A stretch of 64,000 nucleotides of DNA, taken from positions 718,814 through 782,813 of the forward strand of contig JAUTDX010007080.1 in assembly GCA_030844895.1 (NCBI GenBank), in the 5' to 3' direction. Positions within the stretch are counted from its first letter, which is position 1. Each line of letters opens with the position of its first letter. Source of the stretch: Ambrosia x helenae. Taxonomy: Eukaryota > Streptophyta > Magnoliopsida > Asterales > Asteraceae. The notes below the pieces were generated by a model, which saw only the letters and a program-made list of their open reading frames with translations, did not search any database and was not told the origin of the DNA. The position numbers and the translations under genes were made by a program. Shown piece after piece: positions 32,087 to 42,434 of the stretch.

Positions 32087-33402
32087 TCCCCATTTCAGCT
32101 CACTTATCAGGATTGGATCTTGAGGGAAGCTTTTCTGGGCGATTTTTGGACGATCCAAGCTGCTGGAAAGCCGTTTAACAAGCTCGGAAGTCCATCCGTT
32201 CCATCCTTCATCATCCGATCCATCTCTTTAGCATTCTTATGGTTTGATCCTTGAAGCTTTTTATGATTCAAATCTGATTTTTGTATGCTATTTTGATGTT
32301 ATTATAGTTATTCGTACGCCTACGGGCAAGAACAATAGTATTTAGTACGTAAAACAATCTTTTAGTATGTAATCATGTTTTGTATAAATTTGGCGTTTTT
32401 CACGTATTAGATCTTGATGATCATAGCGCAACCTTGTTTCGTTGTTGATGGATTTGTAGCTGTATTTGAATGACTTTAGCGATTGTCGAATGTGTTAGGC
32501 GGATACATGTTGAAAAACCGTCCGTTTAATCGTCCGGTAGTAGACTAGTTAACTTGTTAAATAGTCTATGCCATGAAACTGTAACCGGGTATTGGTTTGG
32601 TTAAAGTCAGTCGAATAACGGTTAAAAATGCTTACCGGCACGTAAAAGGGTTTAAAAAGCCTAATGGTGCCGTTACTAGTCTTTGACACGGTTAATGATC
32701 TTTGGTAGTTATTTTGGTAAAAATGGTGATCTTAGTAGATCTGGGGTCAAAGTTGGTAAAATGGAATAGGTTGTGAAATGCTCTACTTTATGCTAGTTTA
32801 GGTGGCTGTGTTGTGTATTCGGTATCGCTTCCCTAAATTAGTGAGGTTAGAATACTCTTAACGGATGACTAACTTATCTTTAGAAGATCTGCGTGAGATC
32901 ATATCAGCTGCTCGCTAATGAACGACTTGAAGCGGTTAACGTGTGTATTCGTGTTAGCTTTCTGTATAGTTGTCATGTTAGGATGCCCGAAAGGGACACT
33001 AACTGTCGGAAAATGGGAATGTTGATCACGCGCCTATATTACTTATTATATTTAGATAACATGCTAGGATTGGCAAAAATATAGTTTATATAGTTATATT
33101 TTCTATTTGGAGCCGTAGTTAAGTTATTTACATGTTTTAGAATTAATTTAGTTTTAAACAAAACTCAAACTTATCTTTTCCTACTGGTAAATCGGGGACA
33201 GAGTTTTAGTACAATTGCTCCGCGCGCGTCCATGGATCGATACTTGGTTCTTATCTGTACTTACTACATATATGACAGGGTACACTTGCCCTAGTGTGTG
33301 TGTTTTAATATGAAGGTCGAAACCATTTTTATAAATATTAAAGCAAAAACGTGTGTTAAAATCCATTGTAAAATATGTATAGTTACGCACACGTCAAGTT
33401 TT

Positions 33403-33415
33403 TGGCGCCGTTGCC
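33403..33415 (+). promoter_or_regulatory. Primer binding site, tRNA-Asp type
   Basis: TGGCGCCGTTGCC six bases after the LTR, the primer site used by Athila and Tat elements. Confidence 0.85.
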
Positions 33416-34000
33416 AGGGATGCGACGAGCTTTAGGAACGAACCGAGTCAACTTTTTACCAGTGTACATGCTTGTGAATACTTGTTTATACTTTTTTGAT
33501 TCGTTATTTCATTCATTAATTTGCATATATGATTATTTGAATTTTTATTAGATTTATCTGTCTGTTGATATATTGGATTAATTTTAGATTGGTTTTTAGG
33601 TTGCATATAGATTCGTTCATTTATCTGCTTATAGGATTGTTTGATTTGATTTTTCGTTCATTAGGATGTTGATAGATTTAATTTATTGAATATTGGATTA
33701 ATTGGTTTGTCTATGAATTTGATTTGTTCGTTGTTTGATTAATTAGATTTATTTGTTCGTATTTGGACTAATTATTAATTTCATTCTTTGTATAGTTTTA
33801 GGCTTAGTCTGCTTAATTCTGTTCATTTTATTGATTCTATTTGTTTATATTTGATTTTCTTGAATATATTTGCGCTCAGTTATTTTCGCATGAATTTATT
33901 GATTCTTTATTTCATTTATTTATTTTTCTGTCTTTTATCGCCTTTTTGGGTTTGTCATATATTCGCCTGTTGCAACTGTATCATTCTTACATGCAGGTTG

Positions 34001-37000
34001 ATGTCCACAAACCCAGGGTCTTCTGGTGATCTTTCTGACGAGGAGCTAAGGCGCCTAAGGAGAAGCGAGCGGATTAGACTTCATAAATTGCGTCTTGTTT
34101 CTGATATTCTTATTGCTGCTCCTATTGTTGAGGTCCCAATTGAGGAGGCGAGGCACGATCTGGCCGACGACAACGGGTCGGACGCCCACAGCGACATTAT
34201 CATGGCGGATGACGACATTCCGCTGAATGATAGTGGTCGTCCAGGAGGAGATGGACTCGCGCCGAGTATTGTCCGTCCGGCTATTTTGGCGGACCATTTC
34301 GAGATCAAATCTAGTATCGTGAATATGATACAAAACTCGGTGCAATTCGGTGGACTGGAGCACGAGGATCTAGGCCGACATATTGCTGCATTCTTAGAGG
34401 TTTTAGCCACCTTTAAGATGACGGGCATCTCCGATGATGTTATCCGTCTCCGACTCTTCCCATTCTCACTGCGGGACAAAGCCCGGACTTGGCTTCTGTC
34501 ACAACCCGCAGGGTCGATCACGACTTGGGCAGAGTTGTCACAACAATTCATGCAGCAGTATTTTCCTCCTGAAAAGACACAAAAACTGAGGAATCGCATC
34601 ATGACATTTCGTCAAGATGACGATGAATCATTATACACAGCCTGGGAAAGGTTTAAAGACCTACTCTTGAGTTGCCCGCACCATGAGCTTTCGAAAAGGC
34701 ATTTGGTGCAAACTTTTTATCAGGGACTCGGGTATGCGTCTCAGGAACGCCTTGATGTATACGCTGGGGGAGACATCGGAACAAAGTCTCCTAGGGAAGC
34801 GTGGAGCATTATTGAGAAGGCGTCCCTAAAATCTAAATCTCGGCAGAATGATAGATCTAGGTCTTCATCTGCCAAGGCTGGTGTGCATGCCGTGGATAAC
34901 TATACGGCGATTTCGGCACAGATAGCGGCTCTGGCTACGAGATTCGATAACTCTCAGCAACACGTAGCGCAGTCCGATTGTTTGTGTGTGGAGTGCGGGG
35001 TATCTCACGAGCCTGGCTCGTGTGCTCAGGGGGTGATGTATACAGGCCACGAGGAAGTGGACTACATGGGTAATCAAACGAGACCCCAGAATAACCCTTA
35101 CAGTAACACTTATAATCCGGGTTGGAGAAATCACCCGAACTTCGGGTGGAGATCTGGTACTTCGAACCAGAACCCTCTCGGATTCCAGCAGAGAGCCGCT
35201 GCGCCACAACAGTCCTACCAGTCCCAACAGCCTTTCCAGTCCAACCAACAGTCCTACCAGTCCAACCAACAGCCATACCAGGGTCGTGGTCAATCGTCCC
35301 AGCAGAGACCGAACCAATACCAGAATCAGGGCGCCGGGAGCAGCTCCCAGCAGCACGCCCCTCATGGTATGTCTAAGCTGGAGGAAATGATGTCTCAGCT
35401 CCTTACCAACACCTCTAATTCCAATCAGATCGCTGAGCAGCGCTACCAGCAGCATGAGGAGTGCTTCACGAATTATGAGGGAGAGATGAGAGGCCAAAAG
35501 GCGTCGATGCAGGCCATAGAGAACCAGGTTGGCCAGATGGCAAAGATGATGTCTGAGAGACAGCAGGGTGGTCTTCCAGGCAACACTGAGCCTAATCCAA
35601 GGGGGCATGTGAATGCCATAACGACGAGGAGTGGTAAAACCACGGGACCTGACACATCGGGCTCACCACCGATCACTGAGACGGTCCAGACTGAGTCTTC
35701 GGACGAGGTGCACGCTAGGCGAGTCCCAGCAAGTACAGCACAGCTACCGAAGCCAGTCACAGACTACACTCCTCCTGTTCCATATCCTGGTAGACTTAGG
35801 AAGCAGAAAGACGAGGCGCAATACGGGAAATTTCTCGAGCTGTTCAAGCAGCTACATATAAACATCCCGTTTGTTGAGGCCTTAGCACAGATGCCTAAGT
35901 ATGCCAAATTCTTGAAGGACATCCTCACAAATAAGCAAAAACTTGAGGACCTGTCCTGCGTTCTGTTGAACGAGAACTGCTCTGCAATTCTGCAGAATAG
36001 ACTGCCCATGAAAATGGGCGATCCTGGTAGCTTTACCATCCCTTGTCTGATAGGTGATATGACTGTCAGTAATGCACTCGCAGACTTGGGGGCCAGCATA
36101 AACCTTATGCCTTATAAGGTTTTCGAGAAGTTGGATCTGGGTGAACCTTCACCCACCAGGATGAGTATTCGCCTCGCTGATCGTTCGATCAAGTATCCAC
36201 GGGGGTTTGTAGAAAATATGCTTGTCAAGATTGACAAATTTGTTTTCCCTGTGGACTTTGTTATCCTAGATATGGATGAGGACTCTAAAGTCCCTTTGAT
36301 TCTCGGACGTCCTTTCCTTAACACGGCAAGGACGATTGTTGACGTGGCTGCGGGCCAGATCACACTCCGAGTCAATGATGAGCACGTGACTTTTGACATT
36401 CAGAGGTCGATGTGCCATCCTGAGAGCCAAGACGATACACTATACTATCTTGATATAGTAGACCAGTGTGTCAGCTCTCATGTCAGAGGTGCTTGGGAGA
36501 GAGATGTTTCGGACACACATCTGTTGTGTGGGAGCCTAGATGGCATTATGCAGGAGGGCCATATAGATGAGCAGCCGGTCTATCAGATCGGTGATGATGG
36601 TTCCCAAAGTCCGGAGCATTTTGTGGAAATTGAGCGAGAGAAAGAGGAGAAGGCGAAGCCGTCTGTTGAGGATCCACCGTCTCTAGAGCTGAAGGAGCTC
36701 CCGCCGCATCTCGAGTATGCATTTCTGGATGAGGAGGGGCGTCTACCGGTGATCATATCGTCTTCATTGACTGTGGAAGAAAAGAGCGAGTTGTTCAGGG
36801 TTTTAAAACTTCATAAACGGGCAATTGCCTGGAAGATCGTAGACATCAAGGGGATTAATCCCTCTTTCTATACTCATAAAATCTTGATGGAGGATGTCTA
36901 CAAGCCTTGTGCGCAGCACCAGAGGCGTCTGAACCCGAACATGCAAGAGGTTGTTAAATCCGAGGTAATTAAACTGCTTGATGCTGGATTGATATATCCC

Positions 37001-37498
37001 ATCTCGGACTCTGTTTGGGTTAGTCCTGTGCACGTCGTGCCCAAGAAGGGTGGCATGACGGTGGTCACAAATGATAGGAATGAGTTAATTCCTACGAGGA
37101 CCGTCACGGGGTGGAGAGTTTGCATTGACTATCGCAAGCTCAACGACGCCACCCGCAAGGATCACTTCCCGCTTCCATTCATCGATCAGATGTTGGAACG
37201 ACTGTCGGGGAAGTTGTATTACTGTTTCCTTGATGGTTTCTCTGGATACTTTCAGATCCCTATCGATCCTGTGGACCAGGATAAGACGACCTTCACATGC
37301 CCTTTTGGCACATTCGCCTACAGGCGTATGCCATTTGGGCTGTGCAATGCGCCGGCGACCTTCCAGCGTTGCATGGTTGCCATTTTTCATGACATGATCG
37401 AGGACTCCATGGAGGTGTTCATGGATGATTTTTTCCGTTTTTGGGAGTTCGTTCGATCAATGTCTGGGGAACCTGGAGCGGATGCTTCAGAGGTGTGA
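34001..37498 (+). CDS. gag-pol: Athila Gag-protease-RT polyprotein, frameshifted
   Basis: The likely start is the ATG at 34001 (the frame is open from 33788, but the upstream part is leader-like). Order: Gag domain (about 34350-34830, with WLLSQPAGSITTWAELSQQF), a Cys-His knuckle-like CVECGVSHEPGSC, a Gln/Ser-rich tract with SNQQSYQSNQQ repeats (35180-35360), retroviral-type protease with ADLGAS (36085-36102), where Athila elements have Leu in place of Ser/Thr, then RT with YRKLNDATRKDHFPLP, FGLCNAPATFQR and the catalytic VFMDD. The frame is lost at a six-T run (37429-37434) directly after the catalytic motif, and a false tail ends at 37498. Confidence 0.92.
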   Translation: MSTNPGSSGDLSDEELRRLRRSERIRLHKLRLVSDILIAAPIVEVPIEEARHDLADDNGSDAHSDIIMADDDIPLNDSGRPGGDGLAPSIVRPAILADHFEIKSSIVNMIQNSVQFGGLEHEDLGRHIAAFLEVLATFKMTGISDDVIRLRLFPFSLRDKARTWLLSQPAGSITTWAELSQQFMQQYFPPEKTQKLRNRIMTFRQDDDESLYTAWERFKDLLLSCPHHELSKRHLVQTFYQGLGYASQERLDVYAGGDIGTKSPREAWSIIEKASLKSKSRQNDRSRSSSAKAGVHAVDNYTAISAQIAALATRFDNSQQHVAQSDCLCVECGVSHEPGSCAQGVMYTGHEEVDYMGNQTRPQNNPYSNTYNPGWRNHPNFGWRSGTSNQNPLGFQQRAAAPQQSYQSQQPFQSNQQSYQSNQQPYQGRGQSSQQRPNQYQNQGAGSSSQQHAPHGMSKLEEMMSQLLTNTSNSNQIAEQRYQQHEECFTNYEGEMRGQKASMQAIENQVGQMAKMMSERQQGGLPGNTEPNPRGHVNAITTRSGKTTGPDTSGSPPITETVQTESSDEVHARRVPASTAQLPKPVTDYTPPVPYPGRLRKQKDEAQYGKFLELFKQLHINIPFVEALAQMPKYAKFLKDILTNKQKLEDLSCVLLNENCSAILQNRLPMKMGDPGSFTIPCLIGDMTVSNALADLGASINLMPYKVFEKLDLGEPSPTRMSIRLADRSIKYPRGFVENMLVKIDKFVFPVDFVILDMDEDSKVPLILGRPFLNTARTIVDVAAGQITLRVNDEHVTFDIQRSMCHPESQDDTLYYLDIVDQCVSSHVRGAWERDVSDTHLLCGSLDGIMQEGHIDEQPVYQIGDDGSQSPEHFVEIEREKEEKAKPSVEDPPSLELKELPPHLEYAFLDEEGRLPVIISSSLTVEEKSELFRVLKLHKRAIAWKIVDIKGINPSFYTHKILMEDVYKPCAQHQRRLNPNMQEVVKSEVIKLLDAGLIYPISDSVWVSPVHVVPKKGGMTVVTNDRNELIPTRTVTGWRVCIDYRKLNDATRKDHFPLPFIDQMLERLSGKLYYCFLDGFSGYFQIPIDPVDQDKTTFTCPFGTFAYRRMPFGLCNAPATFQRCMVAIFHDMIEDSMEVFMDDFFRFWEFVRSMSGEPGADASEV

Positions 37499-38453
37499 GG
37501 AGACCAGTCTTGTGCTAAACTGGGAAAAATGCCACTTCATGGTGAAGGAAGGAATAGTCCTGGGGCATAAGGTCTCCCAAAGTGGGTTGGAGGTTGATCC
37601 TGCTAAAGTAGATATCATTTCTAGGCTCCCTCCACCCTCCTCTGTCAGAGCGATCCGCAGCTTTTTGGGTCATGCGGGATTTTACAGGCGATTTATCAAA
37701 GATTTTTCAAAGATCGCCCGACCGATGACCCGTTTGTTGGAAAAGGATGCACCGTTTGTGTTTGGTGCAGAGTGTGTGAAGGCATTTGGCCTTCTGAAGC
37801 GTTTGCTTGTTGAGGCCCCTATATTGGTAGCACCCGACTGGGAGCTGCCATTCGAGATTATGTGCGACGCGAGTGACTTCGCGATAGGGGCGGTCTTGGG
37901 ACAGCGGAAGGACAAGCACTTCCACCCGATCTACTACGCGAGTAAGACTCTACATGATGCTCAGGAGCATTACACCACGACTGAAAAAGAGCTTCTTGCT
38001 GTAGTATTTGCGTTCGACAAGTTTAGATCATATTTGGTGCTGTCGAAGACCATCGTCTATACGGACCATGCAGCGATCCGATACCTATTCAGCAAACAGG
38101 ACGCGAAACCGCGCCTGATTAGGTGGATCTTGCTGTTGCAAGAGTTCGATATAGAGATTCAGGACAAGAAGGGTGCCCTGAATGTTGCTGCTGATCATTT
38201 GTCCAGACTCGAGCATGATGGTGCCGAGAACTGCGCGTGGGATACCATTAATGACAACTTTCCCCACGAGTTCTTGATGAGCGTCGAGTCGGTGGAAGAT
38301 GTATCACCATGGTTCGCGGATTTTGCGAACTACCTCGCGTGCGGGATCCTCATCAAAGGATTGTCGCACCAGCAAAAGAGGAAGTTCTTCGCGGACCTAA
38401 AGCATTACTTTTGGGATGACCCATTTTTGTTCCGGGTGGGGCGGATCAGTTGA
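37425..38453 (+). CDS. pol: Athila RT thumb and RNase H
   Basis: Continues RT in the next frame with LERMLQRCEETSLVLNWEKC and FLGHAGFYRRFIKDFSKIA, followed by RNase H with CDASDFAIGAVLG, TTTEKELLAVVFA and VYTDHAA, which contain the acidic residues expected for catalysis. The sequence ends at a second break near a G run (38438-38441). It copies RNA and degrades the RNA strand in virus-like particles. Confidence 0.9.
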   Translation: MIFSVFGSSFDQCLGNLERMLQRCEETSLVLNWEKCHFMVKEGIVLGHKVSQSGLEVDPAKVDIISRLPPPSSVRAIRSFLGHAGFYRRFIKDFSKIARPMTRLLEKDAPFVFGAECVKAFGLLKRLLVEAPILVAPDWELPFEIMCDASDFAIGAVLGQRKDKHFHPIYYASKTLHDAQEHYTTTEKELLAVVFAFDKFRSYLVLSKTIVYTDHAAIRYLFSKQDAKPRLIRWILLLQEFDIEIQDKKGALNVAADHLSRLEHDGAENCAWDTINDNFPHEFLMSVESVEDVSPWFADFANYLACGILIKGLSHQQKRKFFADLKHYFWDDPFLFRVGRIS

Positions 38454-39175
38454 TTCGCCGTTGTGTGTTTGGGGTAGAGGCGGCGCAGATCTTGCGCGAT
38501 TGTCACGAGGGGCCTACCGGAGGTCACCATGGAGCGAATTACACTGCTAAGAAAGTGTTAGACTCCGGGTTTTACTGGCCCACACTCTTTCGTGACGCCC
38601 AGATATTGGTTGGTGCTTGTGATTCGTGCCAGAGGGCGACGAACATATCGGCACGTGACCAAATGCCGCAAAACCCGATTCAAGTCTGTGAGGTCTTTGA
38701 CATTTGGGGCATAGACTTCATGGGACCGTTCCCCTCCTCACGGGGCAATAGATATATACTCGTGGCTGTTGATTACGTATCAAAGTGGGCCGAGGCGCAA
38801 GCCTTGCCCACAAATGATGCCCGAGTTGTAGTGAGGTTTGTTAGGAGCTTGTTCTCACGGTTTGGTGCCCCAAAGGCATTGATTAGTGACCGTGGCACGC
38901 ATTTCTGCAATGCGCAGCTTGATCGCGCGTTAGCACGTTATGGTGTCCACCACAGGTTATCCACCCCGTATCATCCACAGACAAGTGGACAGGTGGAGGT
39001 CACTAACCGTGGATTGAAGCGAATCCTTGAGCGGTCGGTTAATCAAAACCGCAAGGATTGGGCGGACAAGCTTGATGACGCGCTGTGGGCCTTTAGGACG
39101 GCTTACAAGACGCCTATTGGGACGACTCCCTTTAGGCTTGTCTATGGCAAGCGTGTCATCTCCCAGTCGAGCTAG
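38450..39175 (+). CDS. pol: Athila integrase, zinc finger and core
   Basis: Begins with the H2C2 zinc finger (HEGPTGGHHGANYT ... CDSCQ), then the catalytic core with GIDFMGPFPSS (first Asp), ISDRGTHF (second Asp) and QTSGQVEVTNRGLK (Glu). The frame ends at a stop (39173-39175) that follows a small indel; the conserved sequence continues in other frames to 39599. Confidence 0.9.
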   Translation: MIRRCVFGVEAAQILRDCHEGPTGGHHGANYTAKKVLDSGFYWPTLFRDAQILVGACDSCQRATNISARDQMPQNPIQVCEVFDIWGIDFMGPFPSSRGNRYILVAVDYVSKWAEAQALPTNDARVVVRFVRSLFSRFGAPKALISDRGTHFCNAQLDRALARYGVHHRLSTPYHPQTSGQVEVTNRGLKRILERSVNQNRKDWADKLDDALWAFRTAYKTPIGTTPFRLVYGKRVISQSS

Positions 39176-39599
39176 AGCATAGGGCATTCTGGGCTCTTAA
39201 AACGGCAAATTTGGATCTGAAGACCGGCGGTGAGACCCGTTTCTTTTCTTGCAGATTCACGAGCTAGAGGAGCTTAGGCAACAAGCCTATGAGAGCTCGA
39301 TGTTGTACAAAGAGCGCACAAAGAGATTGCACGACAGTCGCCTCAAACACCGAGAAAATTTTCAGGTAGGCGACTTGGTCCTGCTTTATAACTCACGCCT
39401 GCGTCTCTTTCCAGGAAAGTTGAAATCCCGATGGACAGGACCGTACACTGTTAAGGAAGTATATCCTTACGGAACTGTCTCGATTGAAAATTCAGAGGGT
39501 GTGACTTTCAAAGTCAACGGTCATCGCCTTAAAGTCTACATTGACGGACCGGTTGACAAATCCGTGGAGATGATCGATCTCTACGACCCGCGCGCCTAA
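39176..39599 (+). CDS. pol: Athila integrase C-terminal part
   Basis: The stretch up to about 39235 still matches in a shifted frame; from 39249 a clean frame reads QIHELEELRQQAYESS, LLYNSRLRLFPGKLKSRW and GPYTVKEVYPYG, the GPY/F-type end of gypsy integrase, finishing at TAA (39597-39599). There is no chromodomain, consistent with Athila. Confidence 0.85.
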
Positions 39600-41157
39600 T
39601 AAGTGTGGGGAAGTGAGTCTAGCTAGCGACTCGTTAATAAATATAGCACGGCGTGTATGGGCGCGCCAAATTGTATATATGTTCATAGTGTAGTTTAATT
39701 TGTAGTTAAGTTGTTTAATTTTAACTTGTGTTGTAGTTTGTTTTTAGTCTTTGCAGGTTTGATTCGCGCCTTGTGATTGTGTGGATAGTCGCTTCAAACC
39801 CATGGTATTATGCTAGAAAGCGTCTAAAAACAGGTATGTTGGTTGTTCGGGTCAAAACGGATAAGTGCAGGCATGTTTGGGTGAAAAGTGCAGGAAAAAT
39901 GCACATCAGTAGCTTCGAGCGGCCGCTCGGATATTCCGAGCGGCCCGCTCCAAACACCCAGCTTTAAAAAAAAAAAAAAAAAATTCGAGCGGCCGCGCGA
40001 GGCTTCTGAACGGAAATTCTGCAAAGGGCAAAAGGGGTATTTCACCTAAAAACTGAAAAATTAAAACCCTACAACATGTTAAGCGGCCGCTCATTCACAA
40101 TAACCCACCATTTTTTTCACTTTGCTCTCAAGAACACCAACCAAACCCTTCAATTCCACCTTCAAATCTTCAAGAACAAGGTATGAATCTCTAGTTTTCT
40201 TGTAATTTCTCTTGTTCTAGTGTAAAATAGTTTAGTTTCTTTAATCTTTTTCTGAATTTTTAGGGTTCTTCCATAATGTTTAACAAACCCTAATGTTCTT
40301 GAATGGATTGTTTGCTTGGATAATGTAGATTAGTGGTTGATTATTGTTCAAATCTTTGAGTTTTTGGGTTTTCTTCATAAGGTTTAAATAAGGTCCGAAA
40401 TTTTTTAAGGATTTGAATGATTTTGTAGCCTCTTGTTTGGTATAGTTTAGTATGTTTGTAAATTAATTTCATTATAGGATTGTATGCTTGTATATATGTT
40501 AATGTAGTTAGGATTGTTGTTGAATTTTGGGGACCTTTCATAATTGTTCAATCAATCCCCAAATTCATCATGTTTAGGTTATATAATTGTATTGTTTTCT
40601 TAATTTTTGGGGATTCTTCATAATGTTTAACAAATCCCCAAATTTTAAGGATTCTAGTTATTAGATTGTAGTTTAAAGTTGGGATATTCATGAGTTTTGG
40701 GCGTTCTTCATAACTAAACAAACGCGCCCCAAATTCGATGATTATGCCATAAATGCTTGGGCTTTAAACACCTTGCGCTAAATGACTTAAAGTTAAGGTG
40801 ATTTGCAAAGTGAAGGCGCGTAGGTGTTAAAATCCCAACATCACTTTACAACTTCATAATTGCGCAAGTTCGGACATTCAAGCGCCAAAGTTAATAATTT
40901 TTCAAAAATCAAGTGCTTGAATGGCCGCTTGTGGAGTGCATTTGGCTAAAACACTGGAAACCGGGCAAACGCCAATGCACAGGATCGAAAAACAGGGCTG
41001 CAGAGCGAAAATTGGCGCGCAGACTCCTTCGAGCGGCCGCTCCAAGAGGCCGAGCGGCCGCTCGAACTCTCTGATGTGATTTTTTACTTTTTTGTTTCGC
41101 GTGTTTTGGGTCCGGGTCTTATTCCTTCGATTATAACTGACATATTTTAGCATTTTA
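39600..41157 (+). other. Athila spacer with second palindrome cluster
   Basis: Noncoding. GCGGCCGC-type palindromes recur at 39919, 39940 (one extra C), 39989, 40083, 41033 and 41054. The last pair, spaced 21 bp, lies in 41026-41080, a segment nearly identical to the LTR sequence around the promoter-proximal pair (32024-32075), but the TATAAAA is replaced by unrelated DNA. It sits about 100 bp upstream of the third ORF. Confidence 0.75.
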
Positions 41158-42434
41158 ATGCAGATGGTGCACCGCTTCCTTCAGTTTAATCCCGCGGACC
41201 CGCGAGAACGCGGGTGCATAGAGACCTTTACAGAACTGTGGGGGCGCAGGCGTTCTATCGCCACGCCTCGAAGGATTTGCTTTGATACATTAGCTGAGCT
41301 CAACCAAGAGGAAAGATTCCGGGAAATGATGGACGGGCATATGGAAAACCTGCTCCTAATAGAGGAACCAGTTTATGAGGAACTCACCCTCGAGTTCTTC
41401 TCCACATTGCACTACCAGAGGCCGCGAAAATATGACCAGCCGGACTTCCAAAGTAGCGGTAAGCGCTTTGGATTACAGTTCCGTCTGTGCGGGGAGTGGC
41501 GCGACATTTCAGTCGCTGAGCTTGGTGTCCACTTAGGAATCTACACGGACGAGGAAGTTGAGGATGAGAGCTTCAACGAACTGATGTACAAATTCCCGAA
41601 TGACAACGTTCTGAGAGACTCTTTTTGGGCACAATTAACGGGGGAGCAACAGTATAACCCCCAAGGTGCCAAAGCAAGCCAGCTCATTGACCCACTGCTG
41701 CGGGTTTTTCAAAAGGTCCTATGCGGGACCGCTGCTGCCAAAAAGGACGATTCAACCGGCTGCCCCACACCTGATTTGTTATTTCTATATGCTCTAGTAA
41801 GTGGTGTTCAAGTTAACCTTGCTGCACTTGTTGCTTCTTTTCTTAGTACAGCATCAGGTATGAGACCCGGGAGCATGATATACGGGGGGAGTACGTGACA
41901 AAAATCGCAAAGGGGATGGGCATTTTGAAGAATGTGCGAAGGGGACTGACCAAGGTTCCCGGCGACTCGTGGGTGAACATGGATGTCCTCAGACACATGA
42001 GGATTGTCCACGAGTACGCAAGCGGGGTAATAAGGCTAAAAGGTAAAAATAATACGATCTGGGACCCGCTGCCAGCAGTGCACATGCCACCTCCCGACCA
42101 GCAGCAGCCACAGCAGCCACAACGGCCACATGAGCACATGCCACCCCCGCAGGAGCCTCTACTGCCTCACCAGCAGCAGTACTACTACCAGCATCCTCAA
42201 AGCTTCTATGATGAGTTTGGCGCGTTCAGAACAGAAACGCGCGACACTTTATACCAGCACGGCGAGTCCCTACAGCATCAAGGGGCGACCCTAGACTACC
42301 TTGTCTCTGAATTTCATGCTTGTTTCCCAAACCATTTTGGGAATCCCCCACAGAGGGGACATCCGGGGGACAAGCGGAGGCGAGGTGGTGATGCAGCGGG
42401 ATCATCAGGGACTCGCCATGATGACGAGGATTGA
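41158..42434 (+). CDS. Athila third ORF (ATHILA ORF-1 / env-position protein)
   Basis: Two overlapping frames (41158-41898 and 41895-42434) encode one protein of about 425 residues. Recognisable features are LTLEFFSTLHYQRP, FRLCGEWRDISVAELGVHLG and KIAKGMGILKN, which match the plant ATHILA ORF-1 family found downstream of pol in these elements. The tail is rich in Pro/Gln/His and ends in a basic KRRRGG motif. The break is at a six-G run (41884-41889). The position is that of an envelope gene, but no signal peptide or membrane segment is evident. Function unknown. Confidence 0.8.

Larger units (their letters stand above)
31731..33396 (+). repeat. 5' LTR of the Athila element
   Basis: Starts TGATATACG and ends CACGTCA. 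U3 has GCGGCCGC palindromes and a TATAAAA box at 32080-32086. U5 ends six bases before the primer binding site. Confidence 0.94.

Noticed and set aside
34055..36399. Several minus-strand ORFs of 75-250 codons across Athila gag-pol
   Set aside because: Shadows of the plus-strand polyprotein, without domains of their own.
41797..41846. Possible 50-nt intron (GTAAGT...TTCTTAG) in the Athila third ORF that would restore the frame
   Set aside because: The segment reads as conserved coding sequence of the ATHILA ORF-1 family, 50 nt is too short for a usual plant intron, and a G6 run at 41884-41889 explains the frame change better.
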